From the NCBI GenBank assembly GCA_963575745.1, contig CAUYUJ010016348.1, forward strand, positions 1-43,500: a DNA stretch of 43,500 nt, read 5' to 3'. Made by a program: the position numbers and the translations under genes. The notes beneath the pieces are model-generated. The model ran no database searches and was not told the origin of the DNA. It worked only from the letters and a program-made list of their open reading frames with translations. This DNA comes from Prorocentrum cordatum (taxonomy: Eukaryota; Sar; Dinophyceae; Prorocentrales; Prorocentraceae). This document shows positions 27,978 to 38,025 of this stretch, one piece after another (position 1 is the stretch's first letter; the number at the start of each line of letters is the position of its first letter).

Positions 27978-29815
27978 AAATTGGCTGAAATCGCGCGGCA
28001 ATTGCGAATTGAGCGCGCAGGCGCCAGTCACGCGTGAGCTCAGAATGCAATTCTGAGCGCGTCGTCGCCAGCATTGGCCGATACGCGCGGCTGTTGCGAA
28101 TCTGGGCGCGCAGGCGCCAGAAACGCAAAATCGAGCTCAGAATGCAATTCTCAATGCAAAAACACGCAAAAGCCAAGCTGAGCTGCAAATGCGAATCCAG
28201 GCGCGCGGCGCAAAATGTGCAAAATCGAGCTCAGAGTGCAATTCTGGCGCATCAGCGCCAGAACTGGCCAAACTGTTCCACGATCGCGAATCTGGGTGCG
28301 CACGCGCCAGAAACGCCGAAGCATGCTCAGGATGTGATTCTGGGGCTTGATGCTGGAGTAGCTGCGCCACAATTGCGAAGCTGCGCACGCCAGCGCCAAA
28401 AGCGCAAGACCGTGAACATAATGCAATGCTGGATTGGTCCGCGCCACTGCGCATGCCGGCAGCAGGGGGCAGACGCCCCACTGCGCAAGGCAGGGGGCGC
28501 GCAGAACGCCGCGCTGCAGCAACTGGGCCAAGTGCGGCGCAGGTTGGCAGCAGGGGGCAAACGCCGCACTGCGCAAGGCAGGGGGCGCACAGAACGCTGC
28601 ACTGCAGCGACGGGACCGACGCAGGTTGGCCGCAGGGGGCAGACGCCGCAACGAAACGCAGCCCAAATCAACCCAAGCCCGCGCGTGAGAAAATAGTAAG
28701 CAAGGAGAAGCGAGAAAAGACAAGAGAAACTTCGAAAGCACATCAGAATATCAGCTCCGAGCCACGGTGCACCGGCGCACAGCGCGCCGGCGCAGCGGCC
28801 GACCGCGCGCCGCGACCCAAGATGCATAGCTCCATGCCGCTCTGCCCGAGCGGACGGCACCTGAGCGTCACAGGGCTGCTTGGTCGCGCAACTCAGCGCG
28901 CGGTGCGCCGGCGCGACGGCCGACCGCACACCGCGACCCAAGATGCACAGCTGCGTGCCGCTCTGCGCGAGCGGACGGCGCCTGAGCGTCACAGGGTTGC
29001 TTGGCCCCGCAACTGAGCGCACGGTGCGCCGGCGCAGCGGCCGACCGCACAACGCGACCCAAGATGCACAGCTCCGCGCCGCTCTGCGCGAGCGGACGGC
29101 ACCTGAGCGTCACAGGGTTGCTTGGTCTCGCAACTGAGCGCACAGTGCGCCGGCGCAGCGGCCGACCGCGCACCGCGACCCAAGATGCACAGCTCCGTGC
29201 CGCTCTGCGCGAGCGGACGGCACCTGAGCGTCACAGGGTTGCTTGGTCCCGCAACTGAGCGCATGGCGCGCCGGCGCAGCGGCCGAGCTGCTTGGTCCCG
29301 CAACTGAGCGCACGGTGCGCTGGCGCAGCGGCCGACCGCACACCGCGACCCAAGATGCACAGCTCCGTGCTGCTCTGCGCGAGCCTGGGCATAACAGGTT
29401 TGCTGGGCCCCGCAACTGAGCGCACGGTGCGCCGGCGCAGCGGCCGACCGCACACCGCGACTCAAGATGCACAGCTCCGTGCCGCTCTGCGCGAGCGGAC
29501 GGCACCTGAGCGTCACGGGGCTGCTTGGCCCCGCAACTGAGCGCACGGTGCGCCGGCGCAGCGGCCGACCGCACACCGCGACCCAGGATGCATGGCTCCA
29601 TGCCGCTCTGCGCGAGCGGACGGCACTTGAGCGTCCCAGGATTGCTGAGCAATGGGCGACGAGGTCTGGCCCGAGCGCCCCAAGACAGAGAAGGCGGGGA
29701 CTGCGTCGACAGAGGACGTGGATCTCGGCTGCGCGGGGGCGACCCGAACCCCAACCAGAAGGACCGCGAGACGCGCGGCAGCATCTCCTGGGCCTGCGCG
29801 CAGGGAATCCATTGA
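27978..29815. repeat. Left arm of palindrome P2
   Basis: Reverse complement of 31373-33353. Built of minisatellite array 4 (27978-28430), ~88-bp repeats (28440-28670), a unique link with AGAAAAGACAAGAGAAAC (28690-28750), ~121-bp repeats (28750-29640) and a unique end (29640-29815) finishing CAGGGAATCCATT. 27978-28670 is also homologous to 18660-19560 in direct orientation. Confidence 0.85.
28750..29640. repeat. ~121-bp tandem repeat, about seven copies
   Basis: Unit starts near 28808, 28929, 29050 and 29171, then shorter variants and 29453, 29574. Core: CGACCCAAGATGCACAGCTC, hairpin CCGCTC-TGCGC-GAGCGG, CACCTGAGCGTCACAGGG, GCTTGGTCCCGCAACTGAGC. The open frames are repetitive artefacts. Confidence 0.9.
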
Positions 29816-31368
29816 TTCAGAAGCAATGGAGTGAGTAAGAAGAGGTAATTCTTGGGCAGGCTCAGCCTGGAGAGAAACGATGCAAAGACTCCTGATCAGC
29901 CAATGCCAACCAACCAACCAGCCTGGAGCGAAGCAGATGGAGAACGAAGGGTGCCCGCGAAAACCTTGCTTCCCGAACGCACAGCCCCCTCAGAAGCTCC
30001 GCACTTCTCTCTCCAGACTTGGCAGACGCGAAGCGTGCAGGAGAAAAACTTCAATGCCACGAAGTGTGGCTCTTTTGGGGGTGCTGCATCTGCCACAGGC
30101 CGCGGCAGCGTCTCCGCAAGGGAGAGCCACCTACCCCACAGAGGCAACATAAAGTTTGTGATGCCGCAGACCTCCAAAGCAGGGAGCGGCCGCCGCCTGC
30201 GCGCCACGCAGCCTGCTGCGCGCCGCTCTGAAGAAGAGCGCGCGGCACCTGAGCTCGACAGGGCTGCTTGGCAGGAGGCGCGCGGTTTGGCTGCAGACCC
30301 GGACTAGGAGGCGACCGCCGACTGTATACCACGAAGCCTGCTGGGTCGAGAGCTCCGCGCCGCTCAGAAGAGAAGCGAGCAGCTCGTGAGCGCCACAGGG
30401 CTTCTCGGCAGAAGGCACGCGGCATGGGCGCAGCCCCCAAAGCAGGGAGCGGCCGCCGCCTGCACACCACGGAGCCTGGTGCGTCGAAAGCTCTGCGCCG
30501 CTCTGAAGAAGAGCGCGCGGCACATAAGCGTGACGAAAACGCTCGGCGGAAAACGCGTGGCGCTGGGCGCTGGCGCAGACCCCCAGATTGGGGAGCGCCC
30601 GCGGACTGTTCACCGTACGGAAGGAATTGCGCCCGGCAGCGCTTGCGGGCAGGCAGAGCCCGCAGTTGAATGATTCTGGGGCCAACGGCGAATCTGAGCG
30701 CGCGGGCGCTGAGCATGCGAATCGGGCTCAGCATGCAAGCGCGCGCGCTTGCGTTAGAATGGCCAAAATCACACCGCTGCAAACACCAAACGAATCTGCA
30801 GATCTGTGGCGCAGATTGCTGCAATTTTCTGCATCTGGGCGCGCTGGCGGCAGAAAATGGAAATCAAGGTCAGAACGTCGTTCTGGGCGCGGAGGTGCCA
30901 GAAACGAAAGATCCAGTTCAGAATCCAGTTCTGAGCGCGCAGGAAGCAGATGGGCAAATCGCGCTGCAAATGTGAAACAGGGCGCAAAGGCCCAGATCCG
31001 CGGAAAAAGAAAAATCAAACGGGCGCGCTGGAACGAGAATGGCCAAATTGCGTGCAGCTCCGAACCTCGTTGGGGGGCGCAAAACGGAGAAATCAAGCCC
31101 AAGCGACTCAAACCGTGCATGCGCCAAAAAAACGAAAGAGTCCAGAATGCAAATCTGCGCCCGCTGCAGCCGAAATGGCCAAATCGCGCTGCGATTGCGA
31201 ATCTGGGCGCCGCGGCTCTGTAGACGCGACCGACCGCAAATGTGATCCTCGGGTCGCTGTCCCCAAAATGACAGACCACATGGGTGCCAGAACAGCGCGA
31301 GTTTTGGGCGCGTCGGCGCCAGAAACGCGAAATCGAATTCAGAATTCAATTCAGTTCTCGCTGGTCCA
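29811..31368. repeat. Core unit C2 (centre of palindrome P2)
   Basis: Direct copy of 25085-26650, beginning TTGATTCAGAAGCAATGGAG and ending GCTGGTCCAATGACGAA. Flanked at the left by GGAATCCATT and at the right by AATGGATTCC, the inner ends of the P2 arms. Confidence 0.85.
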
Positions 31369-31372
31369 ATGA

Positions 31373-33353
31373 CGAATGGATTCCTTGCGCGCAGGCCCAG
31401 GAGATGCTGCCGCGCGTCTCGCGGCCCCTCTGGTTGGGGTTCGGATCGTCCCCGCGCAGCCGAGATCCACGTCCTCTGTCGACGCAGTCCCCGCCTTCTC
31501 TGTCTTGGGGCGCTCGGGCCAGATCTCGTCGCCCATTACTCAGCAATCCTGGGGCGCTCAAGTGCCGTCCGCTCGCGCAGAGCGGCATGGGGCCATGCAT
31601 CCTGGGTCGCGGTGTGCAGTCGGCCGCTGCGCCGGCGCACCGCGCGCTCAGTTGCGGGACCAAGCAACCCTGTGACGCCCAGGCGCCGTCCGCTCGCGCA
31701 GAGCGGCACGGAGCTGTGCATCTTGAGTCGCGGCGCGCGGTCGGCCGCGGCGCCGGCGCACCGCGCGCTCAGTTGCGGGACCAAGCAACCCTAGTATGCT
31801 CAGGCGCCGTCCGCTTGCGCAGAGCAGCACAGAGCTGTGCATCTTGGGTCGCGGTGCGCGGTCGGCCGCTGCGCCAGCGCACCGTGCGCTCAGTTGCGGG
31901 GCCAAGCAGCTCGGCCGCTGCGCCGGCGCGCCGTGCGCTCAGTTGCGGGACCAAAGCAACCCTGTGACGCTCAGGCGCCGTCCGCTCGCGCAGAGCGGCA
32001 CGGAGCTGTGCATCTTGGGTCGCGGTGCGCGGTCGGCCGCTGCGCCGGCGCACTGTGCGCTCAGTTGCGGGACCAAGCAACCCTGTGACGCTCAGGTGCC
32101 GCCCGCTCGGACAGAGCGGTACGGAGCTGTGCATCTTGGGTCGCGGTGTGCGGTCGGCCGCTGCGCCGGCGCACCGTGCGCTCAGTTGCGGGGCCAAGCA
32201 ACCCTGTGACGCTCAGGCGCCGTCCGCTTGCGCAGAGCGGCACGCAGCTGTGCATCTTGGGTCGCGGTGCGCGGTCGGCCGTCGCGCCGGCGCACCGCGC
32301 GCTCAGTTGCGGGACCAAGCAACCCTGTGACGCTCAGGTGCCGTCCGCTCGGGCAGAGCGGCACGCAGCTGTGCATCTTGGGTCGCGGTGTGCGGTCGGC
32401 CGCTGCGCCGGCGCATCGTGCGCTCAGTTTCGCAACCAAGCAACCCTGCGACGCTCAGGCGCCGTCCGTTCACGCAGAGCGGCTCGGAGCTGATATTCCG
32501 ATGTGCTTTCGAAGTTTCTCTTGTCTTTTCTCGCTTTTCCTTGCTTATTATTTTCTCACGCGCGGGCTTGGGTTGATTTAGGCTGCGTTTCGTTGCGGCG
32601 TCTGCCCCCTGCGACCAACCTGCGTCGGCCCCGCTGCTGCAGCGCAGCGTTCTGTGCGCCCCCTGCCTTGCGCAGCGCGGCGTTTGCCCCCTGCGGCCAA
32701 CCTGCGCCGCACTTGGCCCAGTTGCTGCAGTGCGGCGTTATGTGCGCCCCCTGCCTTGCGCAGTGGAGCGTCTGCCCCCTGCTGCCAACCTGCGCAACGC
32801 TTGGCCCGGTTGCTGCAGCGCGGCGTTCTTTACGCCCTCTGCCTTTCGCAGTGGCGCGTCTGCCCCCTGCTGCCAGCATGCGCAGTGGCGCTGACCAATC
32901 CAGCATTGCATTATGTTCACGGTCTTGCGCTTTTGGCGCTGGCGCGCGCAGCTTCGCAATTGCGGCGCAGCTACTCCAGCATCAAGCCCCGGAATCACAT
33001 CCTGAGCATGCTTCGGCGTTTCTGGCGCGTGCGCACCCAGATTCGCGATCGTGGAACAGTTTGGCCAGTTCTGGCGCCGATGCGCCAGAATTGCACTCTG
33101 AGCTCGATTTTGCACATTTTGCGCCGCGCGCCTGGATTCGCATTTGCAGCTCAGCTTGGTTTTTGCGTGTTTTTGCATTGAGAATTGCATTCTGAGCTCG
33201 ATTTTGCGTTTCTGGCGCCTGCGCGCCCAGATTCGCAATAGCCGCGGGGTTCGGCCAATACTGGCGACGACGCGCTCAGAATTGCATTCTGAGCTCACGC
33301 GTGACTGGCGCCTGCGCGCTCAGATTCGCAATTGCCGCGCGGTTTCAGCCAAT
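31373..33353. repeat. Right arm of palindrome P2
   Basis: Mirror image of 27978-29815: unique end, ~121-bp repeats (to about 32490), link (32490-32600), ~88-bp repeats (32600-32890), minisatellite (32900-33353). It is slightly longer than the left arm because of extra repeat units. It ends CAATTTCTTAGCCC, the start of an E2-type A repeat, where E3 begins. Confidence 0.85.
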
Positions 33354-33368
33354 TTCTTAGCCCGAAAA

Positions 33369-33471
33369 TCTACTTGCCCGCCTTCTGGTGGAGCGGGCGC
33401 GCCTGCAGTGGGCCAGGAATCTGGACGCTGCCGGCGCGACAGGCGAGCAAGAGCCCCGAGAGAAGCGCCCC
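33369..33471 (-). repeat. E3 B2 repeat (3' end of element)
   Basis: On the minus strand it ends GGCGGGCAAGTAGA then TTTT (33368-33365). Flanked by CGGGCTAAGAAATTGG, the reverse complement of an E2-type A start, so E3 lies inside or beside an E2-type repeat. Confidence 0.85.
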
Positions 33472-33924
33472 GCCACGCGCGGGCCCCACATTCCCCAGAA
33501 ACCACACCAAGCCATAAGGGCGGGCGGGCGGGCAACGACGAAGGCGATGACAAACAACACCACGGGCGCTGTGAACAGCACCTGGCCCACCTTGTGGACC
33601 ACTGGGAGCCTGCAAAGACCCCCCGGTGGAGCGAGTGCACCCCGCAGGGCGCTTGCTCCGCGGCGGCCGCGGTGCCGGGAACTTGCTATCCCGCCCCCGA
33701 GCCGGGCGGTGCCCCTCCGGAGTTGTCGAAGACCACCGCTGCTCCGAGTTGGAGCCAACCAGGCTTTGGAAGAAATCCGCCGCTCCGTCGGGGGCCCAAG
33801 CCGTGACTGCCCACGAATTTACGTACACGGTTAAAGCCATCAACTGATGAATCTACCAACCGTTTTGCGTCAGGCGGGGCTTTAGATTTTCCTCCCCATC
33901 GAAACCTTTGGTTTAGGGGATATC
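33472..33924 (-). repeat. E3 A2 repeat
   Basis: Lies between the two B copies. On the minus strand it begins GATATCCCCTAAACCAAAGG, with an imperfect hairpin CCCC-TAAACC-AAA-GGTTT-GGGG, then AGGAAAATC. This is the same order (TTTT, hairpin, GGAAAAT) as in the E2 family. A 157-codon frame covers A2-B2 but has no recognisable content. Confidence 0.75.
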
Positions 33925-33928
33925 AAAA

Positions 33929-34031
33929 TCTACTTGCCCGCCTTCTGGTGGAGTGGGCGCGCCTGCAGTGGGCCAGGAATCTGGACGCTGCCGGCGCGAC
34001 AAGCGAGTAAGAGCCCCGAGAGAAGCGCCCC
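33929..34031 (-). repeat. E3 B1 repeat
   Basis: 103 bp matching 33369-33471 with a few substitutions. The B1/A2 junction on the minus strand reads GTAGATTTTGATATCC. Confidence 0.85.
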
Positions 34032-34210
34032 AATGGTGAGGGCTCGACTCGCCCTGTCCATAACACTCCCAATGTAGGCGACTCGGGCCCGGATCCCCGC
34101 GTGAGTTCTGGAGCATCGCTCCGTTTTTAAATCCCGGACCACCTGGACTTGGGATAAGCAGGGCTCGCGCGGAATAGCGCCAGCCCGATAGCATATTGCT
34201 GTTGTTTTCC

Positions 34211-35916
34211 TCAACTCTCTACGCCTGATCCATCGTCTGACGACTCGGAAAACTCTGCTGCCCACTTAGCAGCCAGAACTTGCCCCTTCGTCTGCGCCGC
34301 GGCGTAGCCGAACGCAGCTAAGCCACGCCAGCCGCCTGAATAAAACAAGACTGGCACCCCCCCATGGCGCAGGGCGTCGTTGGCCCAACCGCGGCAGAAG
34401 CAGTGGGTGCCCCATTCTGCTCCTCTCGGGAAACCAAGTGATAGTGCTGCAGTTTTCAATGCTGCGAAAGCCCTGTCGTACTGGAGGACTGGAAATAGTG
34501 CTCCTGGCCGCAACGTCGACGCAAGACGCAGACCCCGCACAAGTCTGGCGATGCGGACTTGCAAATGCACTGCCGCACCACATGCACAGATTTGTCTTGC
34601 ATTTTCCTTCTGTGCAAAACGATGGTAACCTCAGACACATTGTCACGGGCGTGGCACCGCACTTCAGAGCGGGACGGGTCGGCACCAAGTTTAAGTACTT
34701 CACAGCCATACCTCAATGTGAAATGTCTGGCCACGACCCAACCGTCTGCGAGCTCCGCGTCTTGCAACACGTCCCGGGCGTAGCCCGCGAGTTCGCGGGT
34801 CTGCCTCGCAGACGCAGTGGCGTTGAAGCGAGGGGCAGAAGTGCAGCTCTTCTGGGCGCCTTTGACTAGCATACTCGTGTCAGCCAGCGACCCCAAAGGC
34901 GCCTGTATAAGCCTGAGCGTGGACCGCAAATGGGAACAGTACCGGGAGAGCGTGGGCGCCCGTGGGGCTGCAAATACAAGTGCTGCGAGCACCACCTGAT
35001 CAGGCGGCCACTCTGGTACGCCAGTTGCCGCTGCCAGCTTGCCCCACAATCGCACAGCTGATGCGTAGCCTTGTCCACTCTGTCGCCAGTTTTCCATTTC
35101 CTGGAGCAGCAAGCGGCCGCGGAGCACATCATCGCGACGATCCGCCGGAATTTGCGCCAGCCACCGCGCTCTCGCCGATGGCAGAGGTGAGGCCGCGGCG
35201 CCGTCATGCAGTCCCGGAGCTGGCGCTCTGCATATGACAGAAATTGATTGCGCCAGGACATCAGCGGGAGGCGCACATCTTTGAGTTCTGGCTTGCACCA
35301 ATACTTCCATTGCTGCAGAAAACTCGTCGGCCGCCGCCCTGGCAGCCGGCCTCCCGGGAGGCAGTTCTTGCTCACAAAAGCGCTCTGGCTTGTGTCTTTT
35401 CAGCTTAGGCACGACGGCGCTTGAGCCGCGCGCGCCCGTCTGCCACGACACGGAACGCAGGAAGTCATCGGACAGAGTTCTGAGAGGCGGCCACACTTCT
35501 CGCAACTCTGCTGCTGAGAGGCCTTGGAGGTCGCCGCCATGAACAGCACCAGAATTGGCCAGCGCCTGCAAGACTGCGTCAGGCGATGCCGGATGGCACG
35601 AAGCTGGCGTCCGCGCCAGCACACTCTGGAACCACGCCTTCAGCTCCGTTGGCACGGGAGTCTGCTGTGGCACCTGCGCGCCCCGGGCGGCCTCCAGATG
35701 GCGCCGCCGGGAAGCATCGATAAACTGGAAGGCGATCAAGAAACGCTTGTGCCCAACCGGCCACGGAATGAGGGCGCAGGCTGCGACAGGCAGGCGGCCG
35801 CGAAGCCAGAAGAGAAGGCCACGACGGTCAACTGTTGCGTGCAACTTTTTCCCTCCTGCGCTCGCGTCTGTCCTCACCAGAGCTCGTCCCAAACGCTTGC
35901 TTCCGGCCAGCGCCAA
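34211..35916 (-). pseudogene. E3 linker domain and tyrosine recombinase
   Basis: The frame is -1 relative to the RNase H frame, overlapping it by about 40 bases, without a nearby ATG. Linker: FIDASRRRHLEAARG and the helical block LANSGAVHGGDLQGLSAAE. Core-binding domain: ENWRQSGQGYASAVRLWG and LSRYCSHLRSTLRLIQAPLG. Catalytic domain: ARHFTLRYGCEVLKLG (box I Arg), Cys cluster C-I-C-x7-C-x2-C, then a frameshift near 34500, THCFCRGWAND and GGWRGLAAFGYAA (Tyr). The Arg of the HxxR motif is Cys here (TGC at 34396-34394, against CGC in E2), a CpG-to-TpG type change, so the enzyme would be dead even with the frame repaired. Ends FSESSDDGSGVES. Confidence 0.8.
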
Positions 35917-38025
35917 TGCACCTCCTCGAACCCTTGCTCGAGCAGAGTGCGCAATTTGTCTGGCTCTTCATGGGCTCTGGACGGGGCGTCTGCAAGGTTC
36001 TGAGCAGACGGCGCACGGAAGGGGCACAAGACGTCGCCCCTGTCTGCTGCCGCGAACCAAATGGACGTCACTAAAGCATTCCAATCGATCTGCCTGGACG
36101 TCCCTTTGAGCAATGCCCCTAGCGCTGGGTTGGAATCCACGAATAACAAAATCTCCAACCCTGGCTCCAGAAAGGCGCACGCGTGCCAAAGGCCACACAC
36201 CGCAGCAATGAGCTCCCACGTGCCGATTTGCTGCCGGCGCGGCTTCACTCTGTCGCGAAGCCATCCCGGGACCCACGCTCGGGCGAACTGCTTTTGGTTG
36301 CCCTGCGCGAGAACCCACGCGAGTGCTCCGCAGCCCGCTGCGTCGGTATAAATGACCAACCGGGGCCGCGCAGCTGGCAGGTAGGGTATCTCGCGGCGAG
36401 GCTTGGATTGCAAAAAGCGAAGCCACCAGTGGAAAGCCCGGCGCAGGCGCAGAGAGAGTTTGGAGAGACGACGGGCCGAGTGGAAGAACAGAGCTGCAAG
36501 ATACACTCTTGCGCTCCTGCCAAACACCATCGTTGCTCCCCAACTCAGTTTCCCTGCTGCCAGCGCCGGCGACAGCATGCCCAATTCGAGAATCTTATCG
36601 ATCTCAGCAATCCACTTCGCGCGCTCTCCCTCGGGAATGCTAAAGACAAAAAGCTCCCGGGCATCATCCAGGGCAACCTGGATGCCGAGAATTACGGCTA
36701 CAGAAGCGTCGGTGACAGCTTTCGCGTCGTCCAGCTGCCAACCCAACAATTCTTGCACGACGTCGCGCGCAAGAAATGCAGCACCACTCGGCCCTGCGAG
36801 GGCAGTATCTCCCGGCGTCGCGCGGTCGACGCCGAAGAAGTCATCGACAAAACGCGGGTCTAAAATGCGGAGCAGCTCTACAAGAACGCGTTGGAGCGCA
36901 GCACCGACGCGGTGCCATGCATGCACGCTTGCAACAGCCCCAAACGGCAAGAAAAGAGCTGCAACGCGAAGCCTGTTTGCGCCGTGTCCTCTGTAACGGC
37001 CACAGCGCAAGGCAGGTCGTCCGCGCAAATCGGCAAAGTCTTGTATGCGCCTACAACGTCATCCTTGCGAAGACGAAGTGTTGCTGGGCTTCTATCTGGC
37101 GCACTTGCTTCCCAGATGCCTTGGCCAATTGCTACTAGTGCGTCGAGGTGCTCGTGACGCACCCGCTCCTCGACTTGCGCGGCTTCGTTCACACTGAAAG
37201 CGTGAAAATCATCAATGGCGCGGACAGCGCGCACAAAAGATGAACCTTTAAACTTCCAGCCCTCGTCCACTCCGAAACGTGGAGAACACGCCGCCTCGCT
37301 GTGTGTCGCCGACAACGGCGTCCATCTAGCTTTACCTGCTACCACCTCGGCTGCCGTCTGCGCCCGCAGTGCTGCTGCCGCTTTTTCATCCGACAGGGTA
37401 GAAGAAGCCGCTCTCAAAATCAGAGCGCTGCGTTGTTAGCAGGGGCGCGTCGCCAGAGTTCCTCTAACGACAAGAGCACAGGTGAGCATGCGGGGAGCGT
37501 GCCGCTCGGGGGAAGTTCCCCAACGAGCTTGAAACCACGCCTTAAATTTTCCACTAACTGAGCGTCTGGGCTATTAGATGCCGCCAGCATCTCTGCCAGC
37601 AAAAGCAAGTTTTTGTCCGGACCTAGAAAGGCTTGCACGTGTGCTGGGAGTGTTCTGAACTCCCGCTGCCATTCAAAATCTGTCACTCGCTTGCGTTCGC
37701 GCCAGAAAGCTAAGGCAGACGCCCGGAAGCTGTGTAAAGAGCTCCTGTCCCCACTTTCATGAAGAACTGAGCTGCGCGCGCTGGCAGGCACACGGAAGAC
37801 GCCTAAGCAAGGAGGCAGGGCAAACGCCCACTTGAAATAGCTTACTGGCGACACGTTAGCAAGTCTATGTACATCTTGCAACGAGCTGTTCACTTCAGCT
37901 TGTAATTGATGGGGATCCGTGGCAAAACCGACGGACCCGTCGAGACTATCTTCGCAAGTCTCTTGCGCGAGGGGAGGAGCCGCTGGATGATCCCCAGACG
38001 CATCGCTGGCGCTCTGCGAACCAGC
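35874..38025 (-). pseudogene. E3 Pol: reverse transcriptase-RNase H (two frameshifts)
   Basis: In frame with Gag after its TGA: 44 codons without a stop (acidic, Ser-rich), then NSSLQDVHRLANV, FWRERKRVTDFEW and LGPDKNLLLLAEML as in E2. Frame changes near 37420 and near 36985. RT motifs: RAIDDFHAFSVNEAA, LRKDDVVGAYKTLP, LPFGAVASVHAWHRVG, catalytic F-V-D-D at 36851-36840, ELLGWQLDDAK. RNase H: LVIYTDAAGCG, GTWELIAAVCGL, LLFVDSNPALGALLKGTSRQ, APSAQNLADAPSR. Ends TGG TGA (35879-35874), as in E1. Confidence 0.8.

Noticed and set aside
27311-27981. Helitron (hairpin then CTAAG, insertion next to A/T)
   Set aside because: The unit equals A2+B2 of E2, the same ends occur at YR-element junctions with TTTT, and no Rep-helicase is present.
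27311-27981. 4-bp target-site duplication AAAT
   Set aside because: The run of A on both sides is equally explained by recombination within a shared T-run; the empty site has a single AAAA.
28750-32500. Many 60-240-codon frames in the 121-bp repeat arrays
   Set aside because: Internally repetitive, present on both strands, no domain; explained by the tandem repeats.
33370-33843. 157-codon frame across E3 A2 and B2
   Set aside because: It crosses the repeat boundary, has no recognisable domain and no counterpart in the A-B units of the other families.
35874-35916. -1 slippery heptamer at the RT/YR overlap of E3
   Set aside because: TTTGGGA is present but not in the required phase.
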